NCBI GenBank assembly: GCA_023387985.1
Contig: JAEWHC010000009.1
Location: forward strand, 372,001-436,000
Direction of reading: 5' to 3'
DNA from: Bacteroidota bacterium
GTDB lineage: Bacteria > Bacteroidota > Bacteroidia > Chitinophagales > Chitinophagaceae
Length of the DNA stretch: 64,000 bases
This document shows positions 17,055 through 25,707 of this stretch, one piece after another (within the stretch, counting starts at the first letter, position 1; each line of letters begins with the position of its first letter). The notes under the pieces were generated by a model that saw nothing but the letters and a program-made list of their open reading frames with translations, was not told where the DNA came from and did not search any database. The translations under genes were made by a program, and so were the position numbers.

Positions 17055-17293
17055 CCAAAAGCATCGTGAATTCAGGTTATTCATAAAAATTAATTTAATT
17101 CCCTCATACCGGGAAACGTATAATTGTCATCACTGCGGATTAACTAAATTAGTCGTTATGCAGATTTGGTTTCTGCCAACAACACCGGTATTTTTTCGTT
17201 TAAAATTTGATATCCATTTTCGGAGGCCTTAGTACCTCACGTTATTCCTGCAATGATGTTATCCGCCACGGCATTGAAAGTTTTGTTTTCTTT

Positions 17294-18766
17294 TTAGCCC
17301 CAATCCAGGCTTCGCTCCACCGCTTTCTTCCATTTGGCATAATAGCGATCTCTTTGATCATCATTCATCTGGGGTTGCCAGGTTTTGGCTATGGAATGAT
17401 TGGCCATTAGTTCTTCCCTTGAAGTCCAGTACCCCGCAGAAAGGCCGGCACAATAGGCTGCGCCGAGGCAGGTAGTCTCGTTGATGCGCGGACGTTGGAC
17501 TGTTACATTGGCCAGGTCGGCCTGGAACTGCATCAGCAGGTCGTTCAACGTCATGCCGCCATCAACATTCAGCGTGTCGAGTTTTATGCCGCTGTCTGCC
17601 TCCATGGCTTTAAACACATCCAGGGTTTGGTAGGCCGTAGCTTCCAGTACGGCGCGGGCAATATGGCTTTTGCCGGCGAAAGCCGTAAGGCCGACTATGG
17701 TTCCTCTCGCATCAGGACGCCAGTAAGGTGCGAACAGGCCGCTGAATGCCGGAACAAAATAAACATCCCCGTTATCCGGCACTTGTGCAGCCAACGCTTC
17801 AATATCAGCGCTTGAATCAATAATCCCGAGTTGATCGCGGCACCATTGCACCAGGGAGCCTGTTACCGCAATGCTGCCTTCCAGCGCATAATGCACCGGG
17901 CCCAGTGGCATTTGGTAAGCCACCGTGGTGAGCAAACCGCTGTTGGAATGCACAATTTTTTCGCCGCTGTTCATCAGCATAAAGCAACCGGTGCCGTAGG
18001 TGTTTTTGGCCTGGCCGGGTTGAAAACAGGTTTGACCCACAAGGGCAGCCTGCTGGTCGCCCAATACGCCCATAATATTCAGGCCTTTGAAGCTGCCTTC
18101 CAGGATGGTACCGAAATAACCGCCGCTTGGTAAGATTTCTGGCAGCATGGCCTTTGGTATGCCGAGCGTTTCGAGTATCCGGTCATCCCATTGAAGCGTT
18201 TCCAGGTTCATGAGTTGCGTTCGGCTCGCATTGGTTACATCCGTTTTGTGTTCGCCGGTAAATGACCAGATCAGCCAGGTATCAATGGTGCCAAACAGCG
18301 CTTTGCCCTTTCGGGCATCTTCCTGCAACCCTTCGACATTTTCCAGCAGCCATTTCAATTTCAGGTTAGAAAAATAGGTGGCAACTGGCAGTCCGGTAAT
18401 TTGTTTCCATTCATCATTGTACCTGGAATATTCCGCCGCAAGCTCTTCGGTACGGATGTCCTGCCAAACAATAGCGTTATAGTAGGGTTTGCCCGTTTCT
18501 TTATTCCAGACCACGGTGGTTTCCCGCTGATTGGTAACGCCAATTGCTGCGATCATTTCGGGCTTGATATTCCCTTTGATCATGGCTTCTGCGGTAACTA
18601 GTTTACAATTTTCCAGGATTTCCATGGCATCATGCTCTACCCATCCCGGATGCGGATGCATTTGTAGGTGTTCGGCCTGCGCAATGCCTTTAATATTTCC
18701 TTGCTGATCAAAGATCATAAAACGGCTGGAAGTTGTGCCCTGGTCAATGGCGCCAATGTATTTCAT
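17294..18766 (-). CDS. glpK: glycerol kinase
   Basis: GlpK phosphorylates glycerol to glycerol 3-phosphate in the cytoplasm. The 490-residue length is normal for the family. The FGGY fold is clear from DQGTTSSRFMIFD at the N-terminus, the substrate segment TNQRETT near 78-84, the ADP-binding GDQQAALVGQ and NTYGTGCFMLMN, and DGGMTLNDLLMQFQADL near the end. No glpF or glpD is adjacent; the gene stands alone on its strand. The preceding 248 bases hold no recognisable gene. Confidence 0.95.
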   Translation of the reverse strand: MKYIGAIDQGTTSSRFMIFDQQGNIKGIAQAEHLQMHPHPGWVEHDAMEILENCKLVTAEAMIKGNIKPEMIAAIGVTNQRETTVVWNKETGKPYYNAIVWQDIRTEELAAEYSRYNDEWKQITGLPVATYFSNLKLKWLLENVEGLQEDARKGKALFGTIDTWLIWSFTGEHKTDVTNASRTQLMNLETLQWDDRILETLGIPKAMLPEILPSGGYFGTILEGSFKGLNIMGVLGDQQAALVGQTCFQPGQAKNTYGTGCFMLMNSGEKIVHSNSGLLTTVAYQMPLGPVHYALEGSIAVTGSLVQWCRDQLGIIDSSADIEALAAQVPDNGDVYFVPAFSGLFAPYWRPDARGTIVGLTAFAGKSHIARAVLEATAYQTLDVFKAMEADSGIKLDTLNVDGGMTLNDLLMQFQADLANVTVQRPRINETTCLGAAYCAGLSAGYWTSREELMANHSIAKTWQPQMNDDQRDRYYAKWKKAVERSLDWG

Positions 18767-18849
18767 GAAGTTGAGGAGTTAATATTGCGAAAGATAAACC
18801 AAAAATCTATGCCCTTGTCCTTGAATGGTTACGGGCAAGATTTTTCCAT

Positions 18850-18857
18850 TATTTTCG
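18850..18857 (+). promoter_or_regulatory. -7-like element of the DUF6089 gene
   Basis: TATTTTCG (TAnnTTCG, one change from consensus) lies 30 bases before the ATG at 18888. An in-frame ATG at 18825 would lie upstream of it, which supports the later start. Confidence 0.3.
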
Positions 18858-18887
18858 TTTCTTATGGCAAACGGCCCTCAAAATCCT

Positions 18888-19751
18888 ATGAAACGACTAT
18901 TTAGCCTGGCAATATTCATAATAATTTGTACTACCGTTGATGCCCAGACGCCTAAGTTTTCTACCACTGTGCTGAATGGAGAATTTGGTATCGCAGCAGG
19001 TGCCGCTCACTATTTTGGAGACCTGAACACCCAAAGCTGGATGAACAATCCCAAACCCGCCGCTATGTTCTTTTTCAAGAAACAATTTGGCCCTTACATC
19101 GGACTCAGGCTGACCGGGACTTATGCAGGCCTTGGATACAGCGACCGTTATACGGATATTCTTGTGCAGCGCATTCGCAATCTTAGTTTCAATACCCATA
19201 TTTTCGAACTCGCTCTTGGTGGGGAATTTAATTTTTTCCGGTTTATTCCAGGTGAGCCCGGGTATAATTTCACGCCCTATCTCACGCTTTCTGCCGGGGT
19301 GTTCAATTACGATCCCTATGCTTTTTTGCAGGGTGAAAAGCATTTTCTTCGCAACCTGGGCACCGAAGGTCAGGGGAGTGCAAAATACCCGGACCGCAAG
19401 CCTTACAGTTCTACCGCATTTTCATTTCCCCTGGGCATGGGCTTCAAAGTGAATGTTACGCCCCGGCTTAACCTTTTTCTGGAAGTGGCCCACCGCTTCA
19501 CAACAACCGATTACCTGGATGATGTGAGCCTGACCTATGCGGGCCTTGAAGCTTTTTCCCCATTACCCGACGGAAGTCCTTCGCCTGCCATGCTGCTGCA
19601 GGACCGTAGCGGTGAATTGGTGAGGGTACCTATTGGCATCGCCGGTCGCCAGCGGGGCAATAGTCAGCGTACCGATCAGTTTATTACCGCCATGATTGGG
19701 GTATCGCTGAATCTCACTTCTTATGTGTGTCCCTCGCCATCAACTTTGTGA
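18888..19751 (+). CDS. DUF6089-family outer-membrane beta-barrel protein
   Basis: From the chosen start the product has 287 residues, beginning with a clean signal peptide (MKRLFSLAIFIIICTTVDAQ). The rest alternates in the way of a small outer-membrane beta-barrel, with GAAHYFGDLNT near the start and repeated Gly/aromatic strands such as YIGLRLTGTYAGLGYSD and PYLTLSAGVFNYDPYA. This is the DUF6089 pattern of Bacteroidota, whose role is not known. A start 63 bases upstream would put a polar stretch before the signal peptide and is less likely. Confidence 0.75.
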   Translation: MKRLFSLAIFIIICTTVDAQTPKFSTTVLNGEFGIAAGAAHYFGDLNTQSWMNNPKPAAMFFFKKQFGPYIGLRLTGTYAGLGYSDRYTDILVQRIRNLSFNTHIFELALGGEFNFFRFIPGEPGYNFTPYLTLSAGVFNYDPYAFLQGEKHFLRNLGTEGQGSAKYPDRKPYSSTAFSFPLGMGFKVNVTPRLNLFLEVAHRFTTTDYLDDVSLTYAGLEAFSPLPDGSPSPAMLLQDRSGELVRVPIGIAGRQRGNSQRTDQFITAMIGVSLNLTSYVCPSPSTL

Positions 19752-19828
19752 TTTTATACGCCGTTAATTTTTGGCGGATTGGCTTATTCTTAAGTTTTGA
19801 GTCAGGTTAATTCGGGAGTTTTGCATCG

Positions 19829-20725
19829 GTGAAACGAAAGCTTTTATTTGTCATAAATGAAAATGCCGGTACAAAAAGCAAAAAGGGCATTGAAGATTAC
19901 GTAAGAACCCAGTGCGAAGCGGAAAATTTGGATTACCAGATCCTGATGCTGGGTAAAAATATAAATGTTTTTTCCATTCAATTTATGGCGGAGGAATTTG
20001 AAGCCACCGATCTGATTGCGTGTGGTGGCGACGGAACGATAAACCTGGTGGCGAATGCCTGCAAGAATACCAGCATTCGCCTGGGCATCATCCCCGCAGG
20101 TAGTGGAAACGGACTTGCTCTTTCTGCCGGCCTGCCCCGCAAAGTGCAGGAAGCCTGGGATATCATTAAACGGGCGGATTGCAGGGAAATCGATAGCTTT
20201 TGCGTCAATAAAAAATTCGGTTGTATGCTCGCCGGTCTTGGCATGGATGCCGAAGTGGCCGAACGTTTTTCACATAGCCACCGGCGCGGGCTGATTACTT
20301 ATACCCGTGAAGCTTTCATGGCATTTTTCCGTGCAAATCCTTACCAGTTCCAGGTAAATATCGACGGCTTTGAATTTTTTACCGAGTCTTATTTTATCAG
20401 TGTGGCCAACAGCAACCAGTTTGGCAACAATTTTACCATAGCTCCGCAGGCGAAACTTACCGATGGTTTGCTCGATATCGTTATGGTGCAGAAAATGTCG
20501 AAAGCACGCATACCTTTTGCATTGCTCAGCCAGATACGCGGAAACAACCAACTTCGGAATATTGCGGAAAAAGTAACTGCCGGCCCAGTGGTTTATTTTC
20601 AGGCTCCTGAAATTCAGATCACCAACCTCAAGTATGCTCCCATGCATATTGACGGTGACCCGGTGGATATCGAAGAACATATCCGCATTAAGCTGGAGAA
20701 AGGTACCATTCGCCTCATGATCTGA
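19829..20725 (+). CDS. diacylglycerol/lipid kinase family protein (YegS/DgkB-like)
   Basis: The 298-residue protein has the lipid kinase catalytic domain: ACGGDGTINLVANA (the GGDGT nucleotide motif, near residue 66) and GIIPAGSGNGLALSAGLP. The C-terminal beta domain ends with MHIDGDPV, also conserved. It should phosphorylate a membrane lipid such as diacylglycerol or a sphingoid base, at the cytoplasmic face. The start is GTG (KRKLLFVINENAG follows at once, which is where the family begins); no ATG fits. It runs on the same strand as the DUF6089 gene, 77 bases behind it. Confidence 0.87.
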   Translation: MKRKLLFVINENAGTKSKKGIEDYVRTQCEAENLDYQILMLGKNINVFSIQFMAEEFEATDLIACGGDGTINLVANACKNTSIRLGIIPAGSGNGLALSAGLPRKVQEAWDIIKRADCREIDSFCVNKKFGCMLAGLGMDAEVAERFSHSHRRGLITYTREAFMAFFRANPYQFQVNIDGFEFFTESYFISVANSNQFGNNFTIAPQAKLTDGLLDIVMVQKMSKARIPFALLSQIRGNNQLRNIAEKVTAGPVVYFQAPEIQITNLKYAPMHIDGDPVDIEEHIRIKLEKGTIRLMI

Positions 20726-20739
20726 GTGCATGGCGATTG

Positions 20740-21909
20740 TTACTGATCGAACAGTTCCCAAACCGCTTCAATTTTTCCATTGCGGTAAGCCAGTATTCTA
20801 CCAAACTGCAACAGCACAAATTCACTCTGATGCGGCCTGAGGAAGGCATAATCATCCACTTCCATAAGCAAGTTGCTTGCAAATAAGCATTGGTTGGTAC
20901 TCAGCCCGTAGAGATTGTTGGTTGTACCGTCGGCCGGGTGACAGAAATCAGCCATCCACTTTCCGCCATAGATAAAATAGCTGTATTTTTTGAATCCAAA
21001 ATTTTTTCCGATACTGGGCATGCCGGGAATATTTATGCCGTTGAGTTTTTTCAATACCGGTGTCGCAATAAAACAGGCCGGTTGCAGGTCCTTCAGGCCC
21101 GGAAGATCGAAATCTGTTGGTTTCAAAAACGCCGAGCCTACTGATACCTCATTGGCAGCGCTGGCCTGCCCAATGTGTAAACGAAAAGTCGGGCTGCCGC
21201 CGCCGTTAATGGTAAGAGTCGCCGTATCTGTACCGGGCACTTGCCGGGCAATTGCTTTTAAAAATTCCGCGTATTCACTTTGTGTCTTTTGAAAAAAACT
21301 TTCAACACTTCCCATTACCCCTGGCATTCTCACTACATGTGGTTCATAACCCATGGTGCCGGAAAAAATAAGTTTTTCCTTGTTGCCTGAAATCATTTCC
21401 AAAGCCCTGGAAAATGCTTCGGCTGTGGCAAAACCTCCGCGGTGAAGCCCGATATCCACTTCGAGATTGATGCGCAAAGGTTGATCAAGGTCATTAGCGA
21501 TTTGTAAGTATTGCAGCAGCCTTTCCTGGGTGTCGGCAAGCCATTGAATGTGATGTACAGGTAGATGGTGTTTGCGGCATTTTTCCAAAAGCCGGCGCAC
21601 CGCGATTTGGGGCATGGGTTTACCGAGTAAAATATCATAATTATCCTGGTACACACGGGTAAGGTGAAACAAAAACGGCATGTGAAAATCCATGATCGAT
21701 TGTGATCCTGTTCTCTTCAAAACATAGTCCAGCAAAGAAATGGAAGGCAAAGATTTGGATACAATACGCAGATTCTTTTTTCCTTCAATGGATTTTACAA
21801 TGGCATCGATATTGGCATCCAGTTTATCGAGATCGACAAGCAGGCAGGGTATGTCTTGTTGGTGATCTCTAAGCGCACCGGATAATTCAGCAAAATAAGA
21901 AAGCGTCAT
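20740..21909 (-). CDS. PLP-dependent fold-type III enzyme, D-threonine aldolase/alanine racemase N-domain type
   Basis: The 389-residue protein matches DSD1/D-threonine aldolase-like enzymes. An N-terminal PLP barrel carries the likely Schiff-base lysine in RIVSKSLPS (near residue 52), LEVDIGLHRGG follows, and a small C-terminal beta domain includes NGGGSPTF and a metal-binding type end (…HQSEFVLL). It probably acts on a D-hydroxy amino acid or D-amino acid; the substrate is unknown. Its ATG overlaps the stop of the aldonolactone oxidase gene by four bases (21906-21909), so the two are translated together, which suggests a shared small-molecule pathway. Confidence 0.78.
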   Translation of the reverse strand: MTLSYFAELSGALRDHQQDIPCLLVDLDKLDANIDAIVKSIEGKKNLRIVSKSLPSISLLDYVLKRTGSQSIMDFHMPFLFHLTRVYQDNYDILLGKPMPQIAVRRLLEKCRKHHLPVHHIQWLADTQERLLQYLQIANDLDQPLRINLEVDIGLHRGGFATAEAFSRALEMISGNKEKLIFSGTMGYEPHVVRMPGVMGSVESFFQKTQSEYAEFLKAIARQVPGTDTATLTINGGGSPTFRLHIGQASAANEVSVGSAFLKPTDFDLPGLKDLQPACFIATPVLKKLNGINIPGMPSIGKNFGFKKYSYFIYGGKWMADFCHPADGTTNNLYGLSTNQCLFASNLLMEVDDYAFLRPHQSEFVLLQFGRILAYRNGKIEAVWELFDQ

Positions 21910-23189
21910 GGAAGAAATATTTTCTTTAAATGATCATTTAAAAAAAGGTTCATGGGATCCTGTTTTATTCTCTGGGTGAGAAAATCCTGGAATCGGGGAT
22001 ACATTGCTGCAAACGATTCACCGGAAAGTGAATGCAATTTACCCCAATGCGGTCGGCCTCCATAATGCCGGAAAATTTCTTCCAGTTTTCTGAAATAAGG
22101 CCAGGGATCTTTTTTGTAATACGCATGGCAGGCAATGTAGGCTGAATCGCGATAGCAGGCCGGGCTGAGCCAGATATCGTCAGCTTTCACCGCCCGGTTT
22201 TCAATGGGAAAATGTTCCGCGAATTTTGCTTTGCTGAATAATTTCACCACATCTTTAAATGCGTCAGCATGACATTCAAGCGGTATACAGTATTCCATTT
22301 CATTGAACTTTACAAGCCGTTTTGTAGCATAAACTTTATGGCTGTAAAATGTTTTGGAAACCTGCGGTATAAAGGTGGCGGAAATTCCGGAAATGGTTTT
22401 GCAAAGCGAAGGCATGCGGTGGCCTGCCCTGCACAATGCCGAAAAGGCAAAATTCTCCATCACGTATTCACTCAGGTAGTTCAGCGCAGTCATTTTTCCA
22501 ACTTCACCGTTGATTGCATTGGCTGTTTTTGTCCAGGCAGTTTTCGTATGCGGAAACCAGTAGAATTCAAAATTCCGGTTCTCCTGGTTTAGTAATCGTA
22601 AATTTTCCTGCACCCCGCACAATGCTTCTTTTTTATTTTTGAGACGGAGCTTATAAGCCGGTACACATTGCAGGGTAATCAGGGTTATGATGCCCAATGC
22701 ACCAAGCCCGGTTTGTGCAGCCTTAAAGGTCTCGGGTAAAAGGGTTTCTGAGCACTCCACAATTTCGCCAAGGCCATTCACAAAACGTAACGCCCTTACC
22801 TGTGTGGCCATCGTTCCAAATCTTAACCCGGTTCCATGTGTGCCAGTGCTGATTGTTCCCGCTATTGATTGCCGGTCAACATCGCCCATGTTTTCCAGTG
22901 CAAGGCCATGTTGAAACAACAATTCGCCGAGGAGGAAAAGTTTGGTACCGGCTTTTACTGTAGCAAGGCCGGTTTGCGGATCAGCATCGGTCAGTCCCTG
23001 GTAATTGTTCAGGCTGATGAGTATGTCATTCGTAACGCACAGCGGAGTGAAAGAATGCCCGCTTCCTATCGTACGAATATTTTTGCCCCGGAGGGAGGCA
23101 GACCGCACAATTTCAATGATCTCCTCCTCCGATGCGGGAAAAAATATTTCTCCCGGTTCCCAACGGTATTTCCTGCTCCAGTTATGCAT
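21906..23189 (-). CDS. FAD-dependent aldonolactone oxidase (D-arabinono-1,4-lactone oxidase-like)
   Basis: The 427-residue enzyme starts with a PCMH-type FAD domain (FFPASEEEIIEIVR, TIGSGHSFTPL, TISTGTHGTG) and ends with an ALO-type domain that contains HWGKLHS. Related enzymes oxidise sugar lactones such as L-gulonolactone or D-arabinonolactone, or sugar alcohols. It lacks a signal peptide and should be cytoplasmic or membrane-associated. It is the first gene of the pair with the PLP enzyme. A hairpin-forming inverted repeat (23221-23250) lies 31 bases upstream of its start. Confidence 0.82.
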   Translation of the reverse strand: MHNWSRKYRWEPGEIFFPASEEEIIEIVRSASLRGKNIRTIGSGHSFTPLCVTNDILISLNNYQGLTDADPQTGLATVKAGTKLFLLGELLFQHGLALENMGDVDRQSIAGTISTGTHGTGLRFGTMATQVRALRFVNGLGEIVECSETLLPETFKAAQTGLGALGIITLITLQCVPAYKLRLKNKKEALCGVQENLRLLNQENRNFEFYWFPHTKTAWTKTANAINGEVGKMTALNYLSEYVMENFAFSALCRAGHRMPSLCKTISGISATFIPQVSKTFYSHKVYATKRLVKFNEMEYCIPLECHADAFKDVVKLFSKAKFAEHFPIENRAVKADDIWLSPACYRDSAYIACHAYYKKDPWPYFRKLEEIFRHYGGRPHWGKLHSLSGESFAAMYPRFQDFLTQRIKQDPMNLFLNDHLKKIFLP

Positions 23190-23220
23190 GTTTGTTCCTG
23201 GTTAGGAAAGATAGGAAATT

Positions 23221-23250
23221 CCCGCTTGTACCGATGGTTCAATAAGCGGG
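23221..23250. promoter_or_regulatory. inverted repeat between divergent genes
   Basis: CCCGCTT (23221-23227) is an exact reverse complement of AAGCGGG (23244-23250), and a smaller ACC/GGT pair lies inside. It could be an operator, or a leader hairpin of the minus-strand aldonolactone oxidase operon. There is no T-run on either side. Confidence 0.4.
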
Positions 23251-23356
23251 TACTGTATTAAACCGTATCGTTTTTGCATACCTGTGGACTGAACGCTGCC
23301 CGTATTCCCAGGGTTTTATTCAGCAGGCAAAATGTGTATTTGCAGGGTCTTTTATG

Positions 23357-23364
23357 TAAATTGC
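23357..23364 (+). promoter_or_regulatory. -7-like element of the epimerase gene
   Basis: TAAATTGC lies 12 bases before the ATG at 23376. Its position rules against the more upstream in-frame ATG at 23274. Confidence 0.4.
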
Positions 23365-23375
23365 ACCATCTTTTT

Positions 23376-24365
23376 ATGAGTAATGTATTTGTCACTGGAG
23401 GTACCGGTTTATTGGGCACCCACCTCATTTTGAAACTGGCTGAAAAAGGCATAAGGCCGAAGGCGTTATTCCGTACGCATATTCCTGCTGTTATTCGCGA
23501 CAAAGCCGATTGGGTGAATGCGGATATTAGTGACATTTTGCGGCTCGAAGAAGAATTACAGGGAATAGAATACGTTTATCATGTTGCCGGGCTGGTGAGT
23601 TTTTATAAGAAAGATAAAGAACGCATGCACAAGATAAATGTGGAAGGCACAGCCAATGTGGTGAATGCCTGTCTGAGCGCAGGCGTAAAAAAACTTTTGC
23701 ATGTCAGCAGTGTGGCTTCCCTTGGCCGTATAAGAGATGATGATTCCATCAATGAAACCATGCAATGGTCGCCGTCAACCAACAACAGCGAATATGCAAA
23801 AAGCAAATTCCTGGGTGAGCTTGAGGCCTGGCGCGGCTATGCCGAAGGAATTGAGGTGACGGTGGTGAATCCATCAATCATTATCGGCGAACATGGCGAC
23901 TGGACAAAAGGCAGCATGCAGATCTTTGAGAGTGTGTACAATGGATTTCCCTGGTACACCACAGGCGTTACCGGTTATGTGGATGCCAATGATGCTGCCG
24001 AAGCCATGATTGCTTTGATGGATGCGGATACGGCTGGAGAGCGCTACATTCTTAACGGTGAGAATATTTCTTTCCAGGAAGCCTTTAATACCATAGCACA
24101 TGCGTTTGTTGTAAAGCCGCCATCAAGAAAAGTAACTCCTTTAATGGCCGGTTTGGCCTGGCGCATCGAAAAAATAAAATCATTGTTTACCGGTAAGGAT
24201 CCGCTGGTTACCAAAGAAACCGCGGCTACCGGTCTTGCAGTCGCCAATTTCGACAGTTCGAAACTCTTAAAGGCCCTGCCGGATTTTAAGTACACACCCT
24301 TCAGGGAATCGGTGAAAAGAATATGTGCGGGTTTGCAAATTGCCCGGTCTTCATCCTCAGGTTGA
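23376..24365 (+). CDS. NAD(P)-dependent epimerase/dehydratase family protein
   Basis: From this start the product has 329 residues and opens with the Rossmann motif MSNVFVTGGTGLLGTHL, as expected for an extended short-chain dehydrogenase. The family's VAGLVSFYKKD, HVSSVASLG and the YAKSKFLGE catalytic Tyr-Lys pair are present, followed by NPSIIIGEHGDW. The likely reaction is reduction or epimerisation of a sugar nucleotide, dihydroflavonol-like or other small ketone; the substrate cannot be told. It runs convergently to the LpxD-family gene, with only 5 bases between the two stops. Confidence 0.85.
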   Translation: MSNVFVTGGTGLLGTHLILKLAEKGIRPKALFRTHIPAVIRDKADWVNADISDILRLEEELQGIEYVYHVAGLVSFYKKDKERMHKINVEGTANVVNACLSAGVKKLLHVSSVASLGRIRDDDSINETMQWSPSTNNSEYAKSKFLGELEAWRGYAEGIEVTVVNPSIIIGEHGDWTKGSMQIFESVYNGFPWYTTGVTGYVDANDAAEAMIALMDADTAGERYILNGENISFQEAFNTIAHAFVVKPPSRKVTPLMAGLAWRIEKIKSLFTGKDPLVTKETAATGLAVANFDSSKLLKALPDFKYTPFRESVKRICAGLQIARSSSSG

Positions 24366-24370
24366 ACATG

Positions 24371-25315
24371 CTATTTATTTTTGAGCTTTTCCCAGATTTC
24401 AGGAATGCGTTTTATCCATACATATTCTTTTCTTTTTTGAAAAGCTTCTTCTGCCGGAAAGCCCATATAGGTTTTTCCGCCGGCAAGTGAATGGGTTACT
24501 CCGGCCTGCGCCATAACAGTAACATGATCGCCAATGGTAATGGTTTTGTTTATACCTGCCTGACCCCATATATTAACGCCATTTCCAATGGTGGTTGCAC
24601 CGGCGATGCCAGCCTGCGCAGCAATGATGCAATTGCTTCCAATTACCACATCATGACCAACCTGCACCAGGTTATCAATCTTTGTTCCGGCACCAATCCG
24701 GGTATTGTGACTCACCCCTTTGTCAATGCAGGTGTTCGCGCCAATTTCAACACCATCTTCAATGATGACCTTTCCGCCACTTGGCATTTTTTTGTACCAG
24801 AGTTCACGGTTCTTTTTGCTGTTGAAATAAAATGCATCCGCACCCAGAACCGCACCGGCATGAATGGTTACATTGTTGCCAATCTCCACATGGTCGTATA
24901 TGGTTACGTTTGCATGAATACGGCAGCCCTTGCCGATTTTAATTTGGCTGCCTAAAAATACGCCAGGCCCTATCCAGGTATCTTCACCAATCAAAACATC
25001 ATTTCCTTTCCATTCGTTTTGTGGATAAAATGGCCTGTATTTTTCTACCAGTGTGCAATAAGCTTCAAAGGGTTCATTGCATATCAGCAATGTTTTGTTG
25101 TTGGTGTCTTCCACCTCCTGATCTATGATGATAAAAGAAGCTGCACTCTGAAGGCATTTATCATAGTAGCGCGGGTGGTCAACGAAGCAAAGGTCACCGG
25201 TTTCTACTTTATGAATTTCGTTGATGCCATATACCAAACCGCTTGCAGGGCCTGCAATACGGGCGTTAATTAACCTCGCAGTTTCTTCTACGGTGAGGGG
25301 CTTTGGAAACTTCAT
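24371..25315 (-). CDS. lpxD: LpxD-family UDP-3-O-acylglucosamine N-acyltransferase
   Basis: The 314-residue protein has the two-part LpxD build: an N-terminal uridine-binding domain (GINEIHKVETGDLCFVDHPRYY) and a left-handed beta-helix of hexapeptide repeats from about residue 105 to 280. The catalytic histidine is conserved in NLVQVGHDVVIG. LpxD adds the second 3-hydroxy fatty acid in lipid A synthesis. It is about 30 residues shorter than usual Bacteroidota LpxD and stands away from lpxC/fabZ and lpxA, so it may be the second, solo copy found in some members of the phylum, with a somewhat different substrate. Confidence 0.8.
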   Translation of the reverse strand: MKFPKPLTVEETARLINARIAGPASGLVYGINEIHKVETGDLCFVDHPRYYDKCLQSAASFIIIDQEVEDTNNKTLLICNEPFEAYCTLVEKYRPFYPQNEWKGNDVLIGEDTWIGPGVFLGSQIKIGKGCRIHANVTIYDHVEIGNNVTIHAGAVLGADAFYFNSKKNRELWYKKMPSGGKVIIEDGVEIGANTCIDKGVSHNTRIGAGTKIDNLVQVGHDVVIGSNCIIAAQAGIAGATTIGNGVNIWGQAGINKTITIGDHVTVMAQAGVTHSLAGGKTYMGFPAEEAFQKRKEYVWIKRIPEIWEKLKNK

Positions 25316-25329
25316 GAGCTGTGTTTTTT

Positions 25330-25337
25330 CAAATGTA
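25330..25337 (-). promoter_or_regulatory. -7 element of the LpxD-family gene
   Basis: TACATTTG on the minus strand matches TAnnTTTG and lies 14 bases before the start codon at 25315. Confidence 0.45.
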
Positions 25338-25516
25338 CAAACAAACCTGTAGCTGCGTTTTTTCCATTAATAAATACGCCGGGTTTTGCATGAAAAACAA
25401 AACTAAAATCACCGCAGTACGGCTATTGCAAAAACAGAATGAATGTGCAAATGCACAATCAAAATAAAATGTGCATAAAAAACATGTATCAATGTTTCTC
25501 GTTTTTGTTTTTGTGT

Positions 25517-25605
25517 TCTAATATTGCTGTGGAAATAAAGTTTTCCGGTACTTACTAACCCATTATTAGATTATCCTCCGCAACATCGGAGGATTTTCTT
25601 TTTAC
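25517..25605 (+). ncRNA. candidate small RNA with intrinsic terminator, in a gene-free interval
   Basis: The 392 bases between the divergent LpxD and phosphatase genes (25316-25707) hold no plausible reading frame. On the plus strand a -7-like TAATATTG (25519-25526) is followed by a small hairpin (GGAAA…TTTCC, from 25531), a spacer, and a strong terminator at 25573-25594 with a T-rich tail. TCTAATA (25517-25523) and TATTAGA (25564-25570) are also exact complements. The terminator has no coding gene to end, and the phosphatase has its own promoter further down, so a transcript of about 70 bases is the simplest reading. No known family was recognised. Confidence 0.4.
25573..25605 (+). terminator. 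strong intrinsic terminator
   Basis: ATCCTCCG (25573-25580) pairs perfectly with CGGAGGAT (25587-25594) around a 6-base loop, followed by TTTCTTTTT. It points along the plus strand, before the histidine phosphatase. Confidence 0.75.
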
Positions 25606-25641
25606 AGCATCTTTGTTTTTCGTCAATCATTTCGTAAAGGC

Positions 25642-25673
25642 TTTACCTGGTATTGGCGAAAGGTTTAAATTTG
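25642..25673 (+). promoter_or_regulatory. promoter of the histidine phosphatase gene
   Basis: TTTA (25642-25645) and TAAATTTG (25666-25673) are 20 bases apart, a near-consensus Bacteroidota promoter. The ATG is 34 bases downstream of the -7 box. Confidence 0.5.
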
Positions 25674-25707
25674 TTTGCCCAGTCAATCAATCAACACCAT
25701 TAATAAT

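Noticed and set aside
25675..25707. Upstream TTG start for the histidine phosphatase
   Set aside because: It would start almost inside the -7 box and adds residues that do not fit the family N-terminus; the ATG at 25708 is better.
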